A stretch of DNA of 64,000 nucleotides. Origin: Bacteroidales bacterium (lineage in GTDB: Bacteria > Bacteroidota > Bacteroidia > Bacteroidales > VadinHA17). Under the pieces are notes generated by a model. That model made no database searches and was not told the origin of the DNA. It worked only from the letters and a program-made list of their open reading frames with translations. Below, piece by piece: positions 27,125-36,317 of the stretch. The position numbers and the translations under genes were made by a program. Location: positions 275,419-339,418 of the forward strand of contig PLLO01000006.1 of NCBI GenBank assembly GCA_003142255.1. The letters run 5' to 3'. Every line of letters starts with the position of its first letter. The stretch's first letter is position 1.

Positions 27125-28339
27125 TTATGATGCTTTGAGCACCTTCATATCTATATGCTCCAGCTTGTGAGCTGCGTAATCAATGGTTATCATCAGTTCA
27201 TCCTTGCCGAGAGAAGGCATCTCAAACATTGCATCAAGCATTATGGATTCACAGATGGATCTTAATCCGCGTGCTCCCAGCTTGAACTCAATGGCTTTGT
27301 CGACAATGAACTCAAGAACTCCATCGTCAAATGTGAGTTCAATGTTATCCATTTTAAAAAGCTTGATATACTGTTTCACGAGTGCATTCTTTGGTTCTGT
27401 AAGGATAGCCCTGAGAGCTTTCCTGTCAAGAGGATCGAGATGTGTCACCACTGGAAGCCTTCCGATAATCTCAGGAATGAGCCCGTAAGCCCTCAGGTCC
27501 TGTGGAGCGATGTATTTAAGAAGGTTATCCTTGTCAACCTTTTCCCTTATTTTGGCTGCGCCATAACCGACTATCTGGGTATTCATTCGCTGAGCGATCT
27601 TTTTTTCGATACCTTCGAAAGCGCCACCGCAAATGAAGAGAACATTCTTTGTATCAACAGGGATCATTTTCTGTTCCGGATGCTTGCGGCCTCCCTGCGG
27701 AGGCACATTTACAATTGATCCTTCAAGCAGCTTGAGAAGACCTTGCTGGACTCCCTCTCCGGATACATCCCGGGTAATGGAGGGGTTGTCGCCTTTCCTC
27801 GCGATCTTGTCGATCTCATCGATAAAAACAATTCCTTTTTCAGCTGCCTTAACATCATAATCGGCATTCTGGAGAAGACGGGTCAGCAGGCTTTCAATGT
27901 CCTCGCCAACATAACCAGCCTCTGTAAGCACGGTAGCATCGACAATTGTAAAAGGGACATGAAGCATCTTTGCGACTGTTCTGGCCAGGAGTGTCTTGCC
28001 AGTGCCTGTTTCACCTACAAGGATTATATTGGATTTTTCTATTTCAATGTCATCTCCATCAGACTTTTGCATTAGCCTTTTATAGTGGTTGTAGACAGCC
28101 ACTGAGATGATCTTTTTGGCCATATCCTGACCTATAACATATTGATCGAGGAAATTCTTTATTTCGGCAGGCTTAAGGAGGCTTATGGTATCGAATGAGA
28201 TGTTCTTCTTCGATCCAAGCTCCTCATTCATAATAGAATATGCCTGTTCGATGCAATGGTCGCAAATATGTCCTTCGAGCCCTGCAACCAGGAGGTTAGC
28301 CTCCTTTTTGGTTCTGCCGCAGAATGAACATTTGTCCAT
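27125..28339 (-). CDS. clpX: ATP-dependent Clp protease ATP-binding subunit ClpX
   Basis: AAA+ unfoldase of ClpXP. 404 aa. N-terminal zinc domain with four Cys (CSFC ... CDHC, residues 4-33), Walker [12 protein letters not shown], pore loop GYVGEDIE, Walker [11 protein letters not shown], sensor region [18 protein letters not shown]. Encoded 6 bp after clpP, so one operon. Confidence 0.98.
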   Translation of the reverse strand: MDKCSFCGRTKKEANLLVAGLEGHICDHCIEQAYSIMNEELGSKKNISFDTISLLKPAEIKNFLDQYVIGQDMAKKIISVAVYNHYKRLMQKSDGDDIEIEKSNIILVGETGTGKTLLARTVAKMLHVPFTIVDATVLTEAGYVGEDIESLLTRLLQNADYDVKAAEKGIVFIDEIDKIARKGDNPSITRDVSGEGVQQGLLKLLEGSIVNVPPQGGRKHPEQKMIPVDTKNVLFICGGAFEGIEKKIAQRMNTQIVGYGAAKIREKVDKDNLLKYIAPQDLRAYGLIPEIIGRLPVVTHLDPLDRKALRAILTEPKNALVKQYIKLFKMDNIELTFDDGVLEFIVDKAIEFKLGARGLRSICESIMLDAMFEMPSLGKDELMITIDYAAHKLEHIDMKVLKAS

Positions 28340-28345
28340 TTTATA

Positions 28346-29023
28346 CTAATGTTCGTTTTTCTGAAGTATCTCGTCAATCATTCCGTAATCCTTTGCCTCC
28401 TGGGAAGTCATCCAGTAATCCCTGTCGGAATCCTTCTCAACTCTTTCAACAGGATTGCCTGTGTGAAATGCTATAATTTCGTACAGCTCTCTTTTCAGCT
28501 TAATGATCTCCCGTGCCTGTATTTCTATATCAGAAGCCTGGCCTTCAAATCCGCCTGCAGGCTGATGGATCATTATCCGCGAATGTTTCAGCGCAGATCT
28601 TTTCCCCTTTTTGCCCGCCGTAAGAAGAACCGCACCCATCGATGCAGCCATACCGGTACAGATAGTTGCAATATCGGCAGAAATATACTGCATGGTATCA
28701 TAGATACCCAGTCCGGCATGAACCGATCCTCCGGGAGTGTTAAAGTATATCTGGATATCTTTTCCGGGATCAGATGAATCGAGATAAAGCAGCTGTGCCT
28801 GTATTATATTTGCCACATAATCGTCAATTGGGAGACCCAGAAAAATAATCCTGTCCATCATAAGACGGGAAAAGACATCCATTGAAGCAATGTTCAACTG
28901 TCTTTCCTCAATAATTGTCGGAGATATGTAACTGTTCTCTGCTTTTGCATATCTCTGAAGGGAAAGACTGCTTATGCCATACGTGCTTCTTGCATATTTA
29001 CTGAAATCGTCACCTATGTTCAT
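28346..29023 (-). CDS. clpP: ATP-dependent Clp protease proteolytic subunit
   Basis: 225 aa. Catalytic Ser in GMAASMGAVLL and His in HSRIMIHQPAGG, Asp in the later KDSDRDYWM region; N-terminal extension of about 25 residues before the conserved IIFLG core, as usual in the phylum. First gene of clpP-clpX. A -7 box TATCTTTG is at 29051-29058 on the minus strand. Confidence 0.98.
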   Translation of the reverse strand: MNIGDDFSKYARSTYGISSLSLQRYAKAENSYISPTIIEERQLNIASMDVFSRLMMDRIIFLGLPIDDYVANIIQAQLLYLDSSDPGKDIQIYFNTPGGSVHAGLGIYDTMQYISADIATICTGMAASMGAVLLTAGKKGKRSALKHSRIMIHQPAGGFEGQASDIEIQAREIIKLKRELYEIIAFHTGNPVERVEKDSDRDYWMTSQEAKDYGMIDEILQKNEH

Positions 29024-29050
29024 TTTACAGCTTTTTTTTAATTAAGAAAA

Positions 29051-29058
29051 CAAAGATA
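29051..29058 (-). promoter_or_regulatory. Candidate -7 box upstream of clpP
   Basis: TATCTTTG on the minus strand, 28 bases before the clpP start; matches TAnnTTTG. The -33 region is TTTTAGG, not a perfect TTTG. It would let clpPX be transcribed apart from tig. Confidence 0.5.
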
Positions 29059-29092
29059 CAAAAATTAAATTTAACACCTAAAACGTTGATTC

Positions 29093-30442
29093 CTATTCAA
29101 AAAGCTTATTGAATTCTTCTGCTGTTATGCTTTTATCCTCGATTTTAATGACATCTTTCAGGGTTCCGATAACCTTATCGTCAAGTATTTTGTCTGCAAT
29201 CCTTTTCGCATCTTCCTCCTTTTTAAGGGTCTCTTTTGCATAGTTTGCGATTTGCTCATCGGTAGCATAAAAGAGGCCATACTGACGGAATTGGATTCTT
29301 GTTATATTTTCGGACTCCTTCTGCAGTTCCTCCTCCGTGATCTTTATCTCATTCTCTTTTGCAACCTTATTCTTAATAAGCTGCCATTTAAGATCGTTCC
29401 TGAAACTATCGAACTCCTTGTCGATCTGTTCTGCCGTAGTATTTTCATTTACTTTGAGCAGCCATCTCTTGAGAAAATCCTCAGGCAATTTGAAATCTGT
29501 CTTTTCAATAGTCAGCTTCTTGATATCCTGCATGAGCTTGAAGTCACTTTCTGTATTAAGGCTTGCTGTGATCTCCCCTTCGATCTTGGTTGAGAATTCT
29601 TCCTCGCTGTTTACGATTCCCTCGCCATAAATCCTGTCAAAGAGTTCTTTCCCGATCTCTGCAGGATGGAATCTTGTTATCTCATTTACCGTGAATCTGA
29701 AATTACCCTCTATTCCCTCTACCTCTTCCTTTTTCTTTTTCAGCAGGCCTGCAATCTCGTTGTCATTCGGGAATGCTTTTTTAATATCGAAATCGATCGA
29801 TTCGTTTTCCTTAAGGCCGATAAATGACTTCTTGATTTCTTCGTCCTTTATGACGTCGACAGCCAGTGATGAAAAATCGTTAGCCGGACCATCGGCAATC
29901 AGGTTGCCATTATTATCCACGGCTTCTATTTTCCCTTTCAGGATGTCCTTATCTTCAGTTGTTTCAGCCTTCCTGAGTTCACCATAACGACGGGTATAAT
30001 TGCTTATATAGTCGTTTTTCATTTTGTCGTCGATGGTGATGGTATATAAATTCACCTCGTCCTTCTTGCTTATACCGAGTTCAATTGAAGGGGCAAGGCC
30101 AAGTTCAAATGAGAAGTCAAACTCATCCTGGACATCAAAATCGAAATTATCATGTTCATTGATCTTTGGCAGCGGATCGCCCAGTATCTCAATCTTCTCA
30201 TCGGTGAGGTATTTCTGGATATTCTCGGTTACGCATTTATTTATCTCGTCAACTTTAATAGCCTTGCCGTACATCTTTCTAACCAGCCCTATGGGTACCA
30301 TTCCGGGACGGAATCCTTTTATATTTGCCTTCTTGCGATAGTCTTTCAGAACATTCTCTACTTTCTCCTCATAATCGGTTTTCTCGATCTTGACATTCAG
30401 AACAGCATTCAGCTCATCGGTATTTTCTCTTGTAATTTTCAT
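29093..30442 (-). CDS. tig: Trigger factor
   Basis: Ribosome-bound chaperone. 449 aa from ATG 30442. The open frame continues upstream to 30556, but that part runs into a tRNA gene and is not protein-like. N-terminal ribosome-binding domain with the loop GFRPGMVPIGLVRKMYG (residues about 40-57); a degenerate PPIase-like middle; helical C-terminal arms with Glu/Lys-rich sequence. The typical order tig-clpP-clpX is kept. Confidence 0.95.
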   Translation of the reverse strand: MKITRENTDELNAVLNVKIEKTDYEEKVENVLKDYRKKANIKGFRPGMVPIGLVRKMYGKAIKVDEINKCVTENIQKYLTDEKIEILGDPLPKINEHDNFDFDVQDEFDFSFELGLAPSIELGISKKDEVNLYTITIDDKMKNDYISNYTRRYGELRKAETTEDKDILKGKIEAVDNNGNLIADGPANDFSSLAVDVIKDEEIKKSFIGLKENESIDFDIKKAFPNDNEIAGLLKKKKEEVEGIEGNFRFTVNEITRFHPAEIGKELFDRIYGEGIVNSEEEFSTKIEGEITASLNTESDFKLMQDIKKLTIEKTDFKLPEDFLKRWLLKVNENTTAEQIDKEFDSFRNDLKWQLIKNKVAKENEIKITEEELQKESENITRIQFRQYGLFYATDEQIANYAKETLKKEEDAKRIADKILDDKVIGTLKDVIKIEDKSITAEEFNKLFE

Positions 30443-30514
30443 TATTAATAGTTTATTCCATTTAAAAACCGCCAAACACACCATCAATGGGGGAAAGGCG
30501 GTTTGATATATTTG

Positions 30515-30597
30515 TGCGGATGAAGGGACTCGAACCCCCACGTCATTAAGACACAAGATCCTAAGTCTTGCTCGGCTACCAATTACGACACATCCGC
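30515..30597 (-). tRNA. tRNA-Leu (anticodon TAG)
   Basis: 83 nt. Acceptor GCGGATG/CATCCGC with discriminator A, D-loop with AATTGGTAG, anticodon stem CAAGA/TCTTG around loop CTTAGGA (anticodon TAG, reads CUA/CUN Leu), long variable arm as expected of a class II tRNA, T-loop TTCGAGT. CCA is not encoded. It lies 72 bases before tig on the same strand. Confidence 0.93.
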
Positions 30598-30608
30598 ATA
30601 AAGCGGTG

Positions 30609-30639
30609 CAAAAGTACTATAAATAATTGTTTTTACAAA
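30609..30639 (-). promoter_or_regulatory. Promoter of tRNA-Leu and tig
   Basis: Minus strand TTTG (30636-30639), 19-bp spacer, TACTTTTG (30609-30616): full consensus. Transcription would start a few bases before the tRNA 5' end (30597). No other promoter was seen between the tRNA and tig. Confidence 0.72.
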
Positions 30640-30647
30640 TACGTGGG

Positions 30648-31373
30648 TCACCTGCGGAGCTCAAAGTTCTTACCCAGATAGACTTTTCTTACATATTCGT
30701 CTTCAGCCAGTTGCGAAGAAGTCCCTGATTTCAGAATCTTACCTTCAAAAAGAAGGTATGCCCTGTCGGTGATGGAAAGCGTCTCATGGACATTATGGTC
30801 GGTTATCAGGATGCCGATGTTTTTAGTTCTCAGGTGGGAGACGATGGCCTGTATGTCTTCGACAGCTATGGGATCAACGCCGGCAAATGGCTCGTCGAGA
30901 AGGATGAACTTTGGCTTAAGGGCAAGCGCCCTGGCAATTTCCGTACGCCTTCTCTCTCCTCCGGAGAGCTGAGTCCCCTTGCTCTTTCTTATTTTTTGAA
31001 GCCCGAACTCAGTAAGCAATGATTCAAGGCGTTCCTTTTGCTCTGATTTTGGGAACCCTGACAATTCAAGGACTGCCTTCAGGTTATCTTCAATCGACAG
31101 GTTCCTGAATACAGACGCTTCCTGTGCAAGGTAGCCAATTCCCCTGCGGGCACGCATATAAACCGGCAGTGTTGTAATATCTTCGTTGTCAAGGAAAATC
31201 TTTCCTTCCCTTGGCCTGATGAGGCCTACTATCATATAAAATGAAGTAGTCTTGCCGGCTCCATTGGGTCCCAGCAATCCGACTATCTCTCCCTGTTCCA
31301 CTTCAATTGAAACATGGTCGACAACAGTGCGGTTATGGTACTTCTTTACAAGGTTATTGGTATATAATTTCAT
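30648..31373 (-). CDS. lptB: LPS export ABC transporter ATP-binding protein
   Basis: ATPase of the LptB2FG machine that extracts LPS from the inner membrane. 241 aa. Walker [20 protein letters not shown], signature [15 protein letters not shown], Walker [20 protein letters not shown] with the family's typical PIAV sequence, switch His in [10 protein letters not shown]. Follows tatC by 8 bp. Confidence 0.95.
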   Translation of the reverse strand: MKLYTNNLVKKYHNRTVVDHVSIEVEQGEIVGLLGPNGAGKTTSFYMIVGLIRPREGKIFLDNEDITTLPVYMRARRGIGYLAQEASVFRNLSIEDNLKAVLELSGFPKSEQKERLESLLTEFGLQKIRKSKGTQLSGGERRRTEIARALALKPKFILLDEPFAGVDPIAVEDIQAIVSHLRTKNIGILITDHNVHETLSITDRAYLLFEGKILKSGTSSQLAEDEYVRKVYLGKNFELRR

Positions 31374-31381
31374 GGCAGGAC

Positions 31382-32287
31382 TTATGATGTTGTTGTTTCC
31401 GTTTTTGCTGAAGTGTCATCATCCATGAATGTATCATGATCTTTAGTTTTTTGCTTCATTACCCTGGCAGAAATAAAAATGCTTACTTCATAAAGAATAA
31501 GAAGCGGTATTGCAACAAGTGTCTGGGAAAAGACATCAGGCGGGGTAATTATTGCAGCTACAATAAAAATGACAACAATTGCATGTTTTCTGTATTTTCT
31601 CATAAAAGTGGGTGTGATGACCCCGATTTTGGTGAGGAAAAATGCAACTATCGGCAGCTCAAATACAACACCAGTTGCAAGGCAAATTGAGGTCAGGGTA
31701 CCAATAAATGATCTGACATTTATCTGGTTAACCACATCGGTGCTTATCTGGTAAGAGGTCAGAAAATAAATTGAAAGCGGAGCAAGCAGGAAATATCCAA
31801 ACATGACACCAATGAAAAAAAGTAAAGATGAAGCAAGAACAGCACCCCGGGCATATTTTGCTTCATTCGAATGGAGGGCTGGCTTGAAAAACAACCAGAA
31901 TTCACGTATAATAACAGGAAATGCAAGAATCAATCCCGCAACCATGGCTACAGTAATATGAGTAGTAAGCTGTCCAGCCATTTTAATGGCTATCAGGTTT
32001 ACTGGTTTTGTATTAATGCACAAAACATCTGGATTTTTTTGAAATAAATTCAGGTGCTGAGCCAGATAGTGTCCGAACTGGCAAAGTAACCTGTTAGTAA
32101 TGAAAGTCGGATTTTTCGGAGCCAGGACTATATCATTAAAAAGCACATTTTTAAAACAAAAGGCAACTATCATCAGGATCACTACTGCCAGCAATGAACG
32201 GATGATGTGCCATCTTAATTCTTCAAGATGTTCGAGGAATGACATCTCGCCATCGCCTTTTGCACCTTTCTTCCCTTTTAACGCCAT
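31382..32287 (-). CDS. tatC: Sec-independent protein translocase TatC
   Basis: 301 aa, six membrane segments. N-terminal [17 protein letters not shown] is the TatC signature. A larger than usual periplasmic loop lies after TM1 ([20 protein letters not shown] and on), typical of Bacteroidota. Polar C-terminal tail. TatA/B genes are not in the window. The 205-bp spacer to recQ is AT-rich without a clear promoter. Confidence 0.95.
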   Translation of the reverse strand: MALKGKKGAKGDGEMSFLEHLEELRWHIIRSLLAVVILMIVAFCFKNVLFNDIVLAPKNPTFITNRLLCQFGHYLAQHLNLFQKNPDVLCINTKPVNLIAIKMAGQLTTHITVAMVAGLILAFPVIIREFWLFFKPALHSNEAKYARGAVLASSLLFFIGVMFGYFLLAPLSIYFLTSYQISTDVVNQINVRSFIGTLTSICLATGVVFELPIVAFFLTKIGVITPTFMRKYRKHAIVVIFIVAAIITPPDVFSQTLVAIPLLILYEVSIFISARVMKQKTKDHDTFMDDDTSAKTETTTS

Positions 32288-32492
32288 CAGCTATAAGTAA
32301 AAAATTCAGCGTGTAAAGATGATAAATCTTATTCTGCAAAACAATATGAACAAAGCGTTATGTAGATGGAATATGGAACATTTATGTTAATTATTAGTTA
32401 AAACTGGTAAATGATAAAGAAATTTATTAATTTAGTTTAACTCTTGCATAAAAGAGTTTTTAATACCCGTCAGATTTATCAATTGAGGAAGA

Positions 32493-34673
32493 ATGTTAAC
32501 CGATTCAACCATACATGATTACTTAAAGAAGTATTTTGGCTTTGACACTTTCAAGGGGAATCAGGAGGATATAATCAAAAATGTCCTTGATGGCAAGGAT
32601 ACTTTTGTCCTTATGCCCACCGGAGGAGGCAAATCGCTTTGTTATCAGCTGCCTGCAGTTATGGGAGAGGGAACTGCCATTGTAATATCCCCGCTGATTG
32701 CCCTCATGAAGAACCAGGTTGATGCAATGCGCAACTTCAGTACCAATGACGATGTGGCTCACTTCCTGAATTCCTCTCTGACAAAGACCGAGATTCAGCG
32801 TGTTAAGAAAGATGTTCTCGAGCAGCAGACAAAACTTCTCTATGTGGCTCCGGAATCGCTGACAAAGGAGGAAAATATTGAATTTCTGAAAAACATCAGG
32901 ATATCATTTTATGCTGTTGATGAGGCACACTGCATTTCGGAATGGGGACATGATTTTAGGCCTGAATACAGGCGCATAAGGCCTATCATTGATATAATCG
33001 GAAGATCTCCGATTATTGCCCTCACTGCTACTGCCACACCCAAGGTTCAGCATGATATCCAGAAAAACCTCGGCATCCTCGATGCCGGTGTCTTCAAATC
33101 CTCATTCAACAGGCCGAATCTTTATTATGAGGTAAAATCAAAGCAGGACGTCACAAAAGAGATTATAAAATATATAAAGAACAATGCAGGGAAATCAGGC
33201 ATAATTTATTGCCTGAGCCGAAAGAAGGTTGAAGAGATAGCCGAGGTGCTTAAAGTCAACGGAATCAAGGCTCTGCCATATCATGCAGGAATGGATTCTG
33301 CAACCCGCACCCAGAACCAGGACAAATTCCTGATGGAGGAGGCCGATGTCATCGTTGCTACAATCGCTTTTGGAATGGGAATAGATAAACCGGATGTCAG
33401 ATTTGTTATCCATTACGACATTCCCAAAAGTCTGGAGGGCTATTACCAGGAGACAGGACGCGCAGGCCGCGACGGGGGAGAGGGGAACTGTATTGCATAT
33501 TATTCCTACAACGATATTGTAAAGCTCGAAAAATTCATGCAGGGAAAACCGATTGCCGAACAGGAAATTGGAAAGCAGCTCCTTCTTGAAACAGTATCAT
33601 ATGCAGAATCTTCGGTTTGCCGAAGGAAACTCCTGCTTCATTATTTCGGCGAGGAGTATGAGAAAGAAAATTGCGAGGCCTGCGACAACTGCCTGCATCC
33701 CAAGGCGCAATTCGAAGGAAGCGATTCTGTGGTACTTGTCCTTGAAACTATCCTTGCCGTAAAGGAAAAATTCAAAGCCGATCATATAGCTCATATACTT
33801 TCCGGTAAAGTCACTTCATCGATTAAATCATATAAGCATAATAAGCTTGAGTTTTTCGGGGCAGGTGAAGATAAGGATGAAAAGTACTGGAACATGGTTA
33901 TCAGACAGGCTCTGATCGCAGGAATGCTGACAAAGGATATCGAGAACTACGGGCTTCTGAAAATCACTCAGAAAGGGATGGACTTTATTGAGAAACCTGT
34001 CTCTTTTATGCTGGCTGAGGACCACGACTATGCCGATACAACTGATGAAGAAAATGCATTCGGTGCAAAAACAGCAGCCGTTGATGAAGAGCTTTTCAGC
34101 GTCCTGAAAGACCTGCGCAAAAAAATATCAAAGCAGAAAGATGTTCCGCCTTTTGTGATCTTCCAGGATCCTTCTCTGGAGGATATGGCAATTCAATACC
34201 CTATAACTCTTGATGAATTGCAGAATATTTCAGGAGTCGGAGCAGGGAAGGCACAACGCTATGGACAGGAATTCATAGAGATAATTAAAAAATATGTCGA
34301 GGAGAAAGAAATATTAAGACCTCTCGACATGGTGGTAAAGTCCGTTGTAAATAAATCTGGCATGAAGGTTTATATCATCCAGAGCATCGATATGAAAAGG
34401 CCCCTCGAGGATATTGCTGAAGCAAAAGGACTCGAAATGGGCGAACTCTTATCCGAGATAGAGGCAATAGTAAACTCAGGCACTCGCCTGAATCTCGATT
34501 ATTATATCAATTCAATGGTTGATCAGGAGAGGCAGAATGACATTTATTTATATTTCAGGGAAGAAGCTGAAACAGATTCTCTTGAAGATGCCATCAGGGA
34601 ACTGGGCAATGAATTTGAGGAGGACGAGATAAGGCTGGTCAGGATAAAATTCCTTTCCGAAATGGGGAATTAA
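32493..34673 (+). CDS. recQ: ATP-dependent DNA helicase RecQ
   Basis: 3'-5' helicase for recombination and fork repair. 726 aa, longer than E. coli RecQ (about 610). Walker A MPTGGGKSLCYQLP, DEAH box AVDEAHCISEWGHDFRP, motif VI QETGRAGRDG, zinc site of four Cys (CRRKLL ... CEACDNC), RQC winged helix, HRDC (about residues 530-610, LFSVLKDLRKKISKQ), then an about 100-residue helix-turn-helix C-terminal domain found in Bacteroidota and Firmicutes homologues. Converges with the GT2 gene, one base between stops. Confidence 0.95.
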   Translation: MLTDSTIHDYLKKYFGFDTFKGNQEDIIKNVLDGKDTFVLMPTGGGKSLCYQLPAVMGEGTAIVISPLIALMKNQVDAMRNFSTNDDVAHFLNSSLTKTEIQRVKKDVLEQQTKLLYVAPESLTKEENIEFLKNIRISFYAVDEAHCISEWGHDFRPEYRRIRPIIDIIGRSPIIALTATATPKVQHDIQKNLGILDAGVFKSSFNRPNLYYEVKSKQDVTKEIIKYIKNNAGKSGIIYCLSRKKVEEIAEVLKVNGIKALPYHAGMDSATRTQNQDKFLMEEADVIVATIAFGMGIDKPDVRFVIHYDIPKSLEGYYQETGRAGRDGGEGNCIAYYSYNDIVKLEKFMQGKPIAEQEIGKQLLLETVSYAESSVCRRKLLLHYFGEEYEKENCEACDNCLHPKAQFEGSDSVVLVLETILAVKEKFKADHIAHILSGKVTSSIKSYKHNKLEFFGAGEDKDEKYWNMVIRQALIAGMLTKDIENYGLLKITQKGMDFIEKPVSFMLAEDHDYADTTDEENAFGAKTAAVDEELFSVLKDLRKKISKQKDVPPFVIFQDPSLEDMAIQYPITLDELQNISGVGAGKAQRYGQEFIEIIKKYVEEKEILRPLDMVVKSVVNKSGMKVYIIQSIDMKRPLEDIAEAKGLEMGELLSEIEAIVNSGTRLNLDYYINSMVDQERQNDIYLYFREEAETDSLEDAIRELGNEFEEDEIRLVRIKFLSEMGN

Positions 34674-34674
34674 T

Positions 34675-35760
34675 TTATTTTTTCATCTCAGCTGGCACAA
34701 AATAGCTGATCACCACCAATAAGACATAAAAAGGATAAATGATCCCTGACAACGGGAACCATTTAATAAGTTGTCTTTTGCCATATCTTGTGGCAGTATT
34801 CATTACTATAAGATAATCCACAGACGATTTTATAAGGAATGCTGCCAGGAAAACCCAAAGATAAACAGGATTGAATATCCCTGCGACCAGTAGAGAAAGC
34901 TGAAGGAAAACTGCAGCAAATGTTACAATTCCCAGGATCCTGGTAAATCTGTCCTTATATGCCCCGGCCTTTGATATCCATCTTGCTCTTTGCCTGAAAA
35001 ATGCTGATAATGTTTCTGAAGTAATTGTAGATACCCTTGCCTCAGCAGATTCAAGCCACATAATTTTATTTCCAGGGTCACTTTTTATCCCGTGAAGCAG
35101 AAACACATCATCGCCGCTGATAAGTTCATCGTGAAGATTTCCAGAATACCTGTTATATACTTCTTTGGTGAAGGCAAGATTTGCCCCGTTGCACATCACT
35201 GGTCTTCCCCGTAACGCCGTTCCTGCCGTTATGCCCTGAAGACTCAGGAATTCAAGCTGCTGAAATCTCCGGAAAAACCCCATGCCTTCCTCCATCTCAA
35301 CTGGAAGGATAATCATCTCAGGTTTATTCTCTTCAAAGAAAGATGCAATAGTTTTCAGCCAGCTTTTCCCCATCCTGCAATCCGCATCTGTTGTTACTAT
35401 TAGGCTTCCTTTTGATACGCTTATACCTTGCCGGATAGCAGATTTCTTACCTCTGTCGCTGTTTTGTAAAACGACAAGATTATTCATTCCTTCAAATCCC
35501 GAGGCGATGGCTGATGTTTTGTCGTTTGAATTATCGTCAATAATCAGGATCTCGAAAAAGTCAGGGTCGTAATCCTGTTCAGAAAGATGCCTGAGGAGAA
35601 CCGGCAGGTTTTTTTCTTCGTTGCGGCAGGCAACTACTATTGAAAGAAAACGGCCCGGTATTGATTGAGAGTGATAATATTTGATTTGAGTAAGACTTTT
35701 GTAAATCCGGCTGAGCAGATATATATAAGGTGTGATGAATATTAGCAGAAGCCATTGCAT
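34675..35760 (-). CDS. GT2 family glycosyltransferase, membrane-bound
   Basis: 361 aa. An N-terminal membrane helix (WLLLIFITPYIYLLSRI), then a GT-A domain with IVVACRNEEKNLPVLL, LIIDDNSNDKTSAIA, the DxD-like TTDADC, and the processive-type QRARW motif, then two or three C-terminal membrane helices. Resembles synthases that make polysaccharide or glycolipid at the inner membrane. Substrate unknown. 3 bp after the GNAT gene, so probably co-transcribed. Confidence 0.88.
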   Translation of the reverse strand: MQWLLLIFITPYIYLLSRIYKSLTQIKYYHSQSIPGRFLSIVVACRNEEKNLPVLLRHLSEQDYDPDFFEILIIDDNSNDKTSAIASGFEGMNNLVVLQNSDRGKKSAIRQGISVSKGSLIVTTDADCRMGKSWLKTIASFFEENKPEMIILPVEMEEGMGFFRRFQQLEFLSLQGITAGTALRGRPVMCNGANLAFTKEVYNRYSGNLHDELISGDDVFLLHGIKSDPGNKIMWLESAEARVSTITSETLSAFFRQRARWISKAGAYKDRFTRILGIVTFAAVFLQLSLLVAGIFNPVYLWVFLAAFLIKSSVDYLIVMNTATRYGKRQLIKWFPLSGIIYPFYVLLVVISYFVPAEMKK

Positions 35761-35763
35761 CGC

Positions 35764-36213
35764 TTATTTCCTCATCCATTCGTAGAAAGAATAGTGTTCG
35801 GAACTCATTCCCAGGGCTTCATAGGTTTTCCTCGCCCGTTCATTTTTCGTTTCGACATACAGGCGTAGTCCGGCAATATCCTGTTCTTCAGCTATATTCC
35901 TTATATATGCATACATGTTCCTGAATATCCCCTGCCTTCTGAATTCAGGGACAACATAAACTGATTGAAACCACCAGACATTGCAGTTTCGCCAGTCGCT
36001 CCATTCGAATGTTATCAGCAGCGAGGCAATGACCCTGCCGGTAGCTTCCGCCACATAGTACTGTCCGCGGGAAGGATCCTCGAAAACGGCTTTTACTCCT
36101 TTTATAACAACGTCAGGGTCAAGTGTCATACGCTCGGTCTCCCATGCCATTTTAAGCTGGAAATCAGCTATGGATGGCGAATCGGCAAGAATAGCTTTTC
36201 GGATTGTTATCAT
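35764..36213 (-). CDS. GNAT family N-acetyltransferase
   Basis: 149 aa from the ATG at 36213 (MITIRKAILADSPSIADFQ, the usual GNAT start); an ATG nine codons upstream is possible. Acetyl-CoA loop VVPEFRRQGIFRNMYAYI and C-terminal ARKTYEALGM. Acceptor unknown. Upstream of the GT2 gene. Confidence 0.88.
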   Translation of the reverse strand: MITIRKAILADSPSIADFQLKMAWETERMTLDPDVVIKGVKAVFEDPSRGQYYVAEATGRVIASLLITFEWSDWRNCNVWWFQSVYVVPEFRRQGIFRNMYAYIRNIAEEQDIAGLRLYVETKNERARKTYEALGMSSEHYSFYEWMRK

Positions 36214-36261
36214 ATATTTATTATTACCACGGGAATACATTGAGATTGCTACTTCAGAAAA

Positions 36262-36292
36262 CCCACCCCTACCCCTCCCAAGAGGGGATTTA
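36262..36292. repeat. Palindromic intergenic repeat, copy B (half element)
   Basis: CCCACCCCTACCCCTCCCAA then GAGGGGATTTAA: one hairpin (CCCCTC/GAGGGG, 36272-36287) with the flanking C-rich stretch and AT sequence seen at the left ends of copies A and C. Only a single arm is present, between the GNAT gene and carB. Confidence 0.6.
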
Positions 36293-36317
36293 AGTAATTA
36301 ATCCTCAACTCTTCAAC

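Noticed and set aside
30443-30556. Upstream extension of trigger factor
   Set aside because: Runs into the tRNA-Leu gene; the known family start is at 30442.
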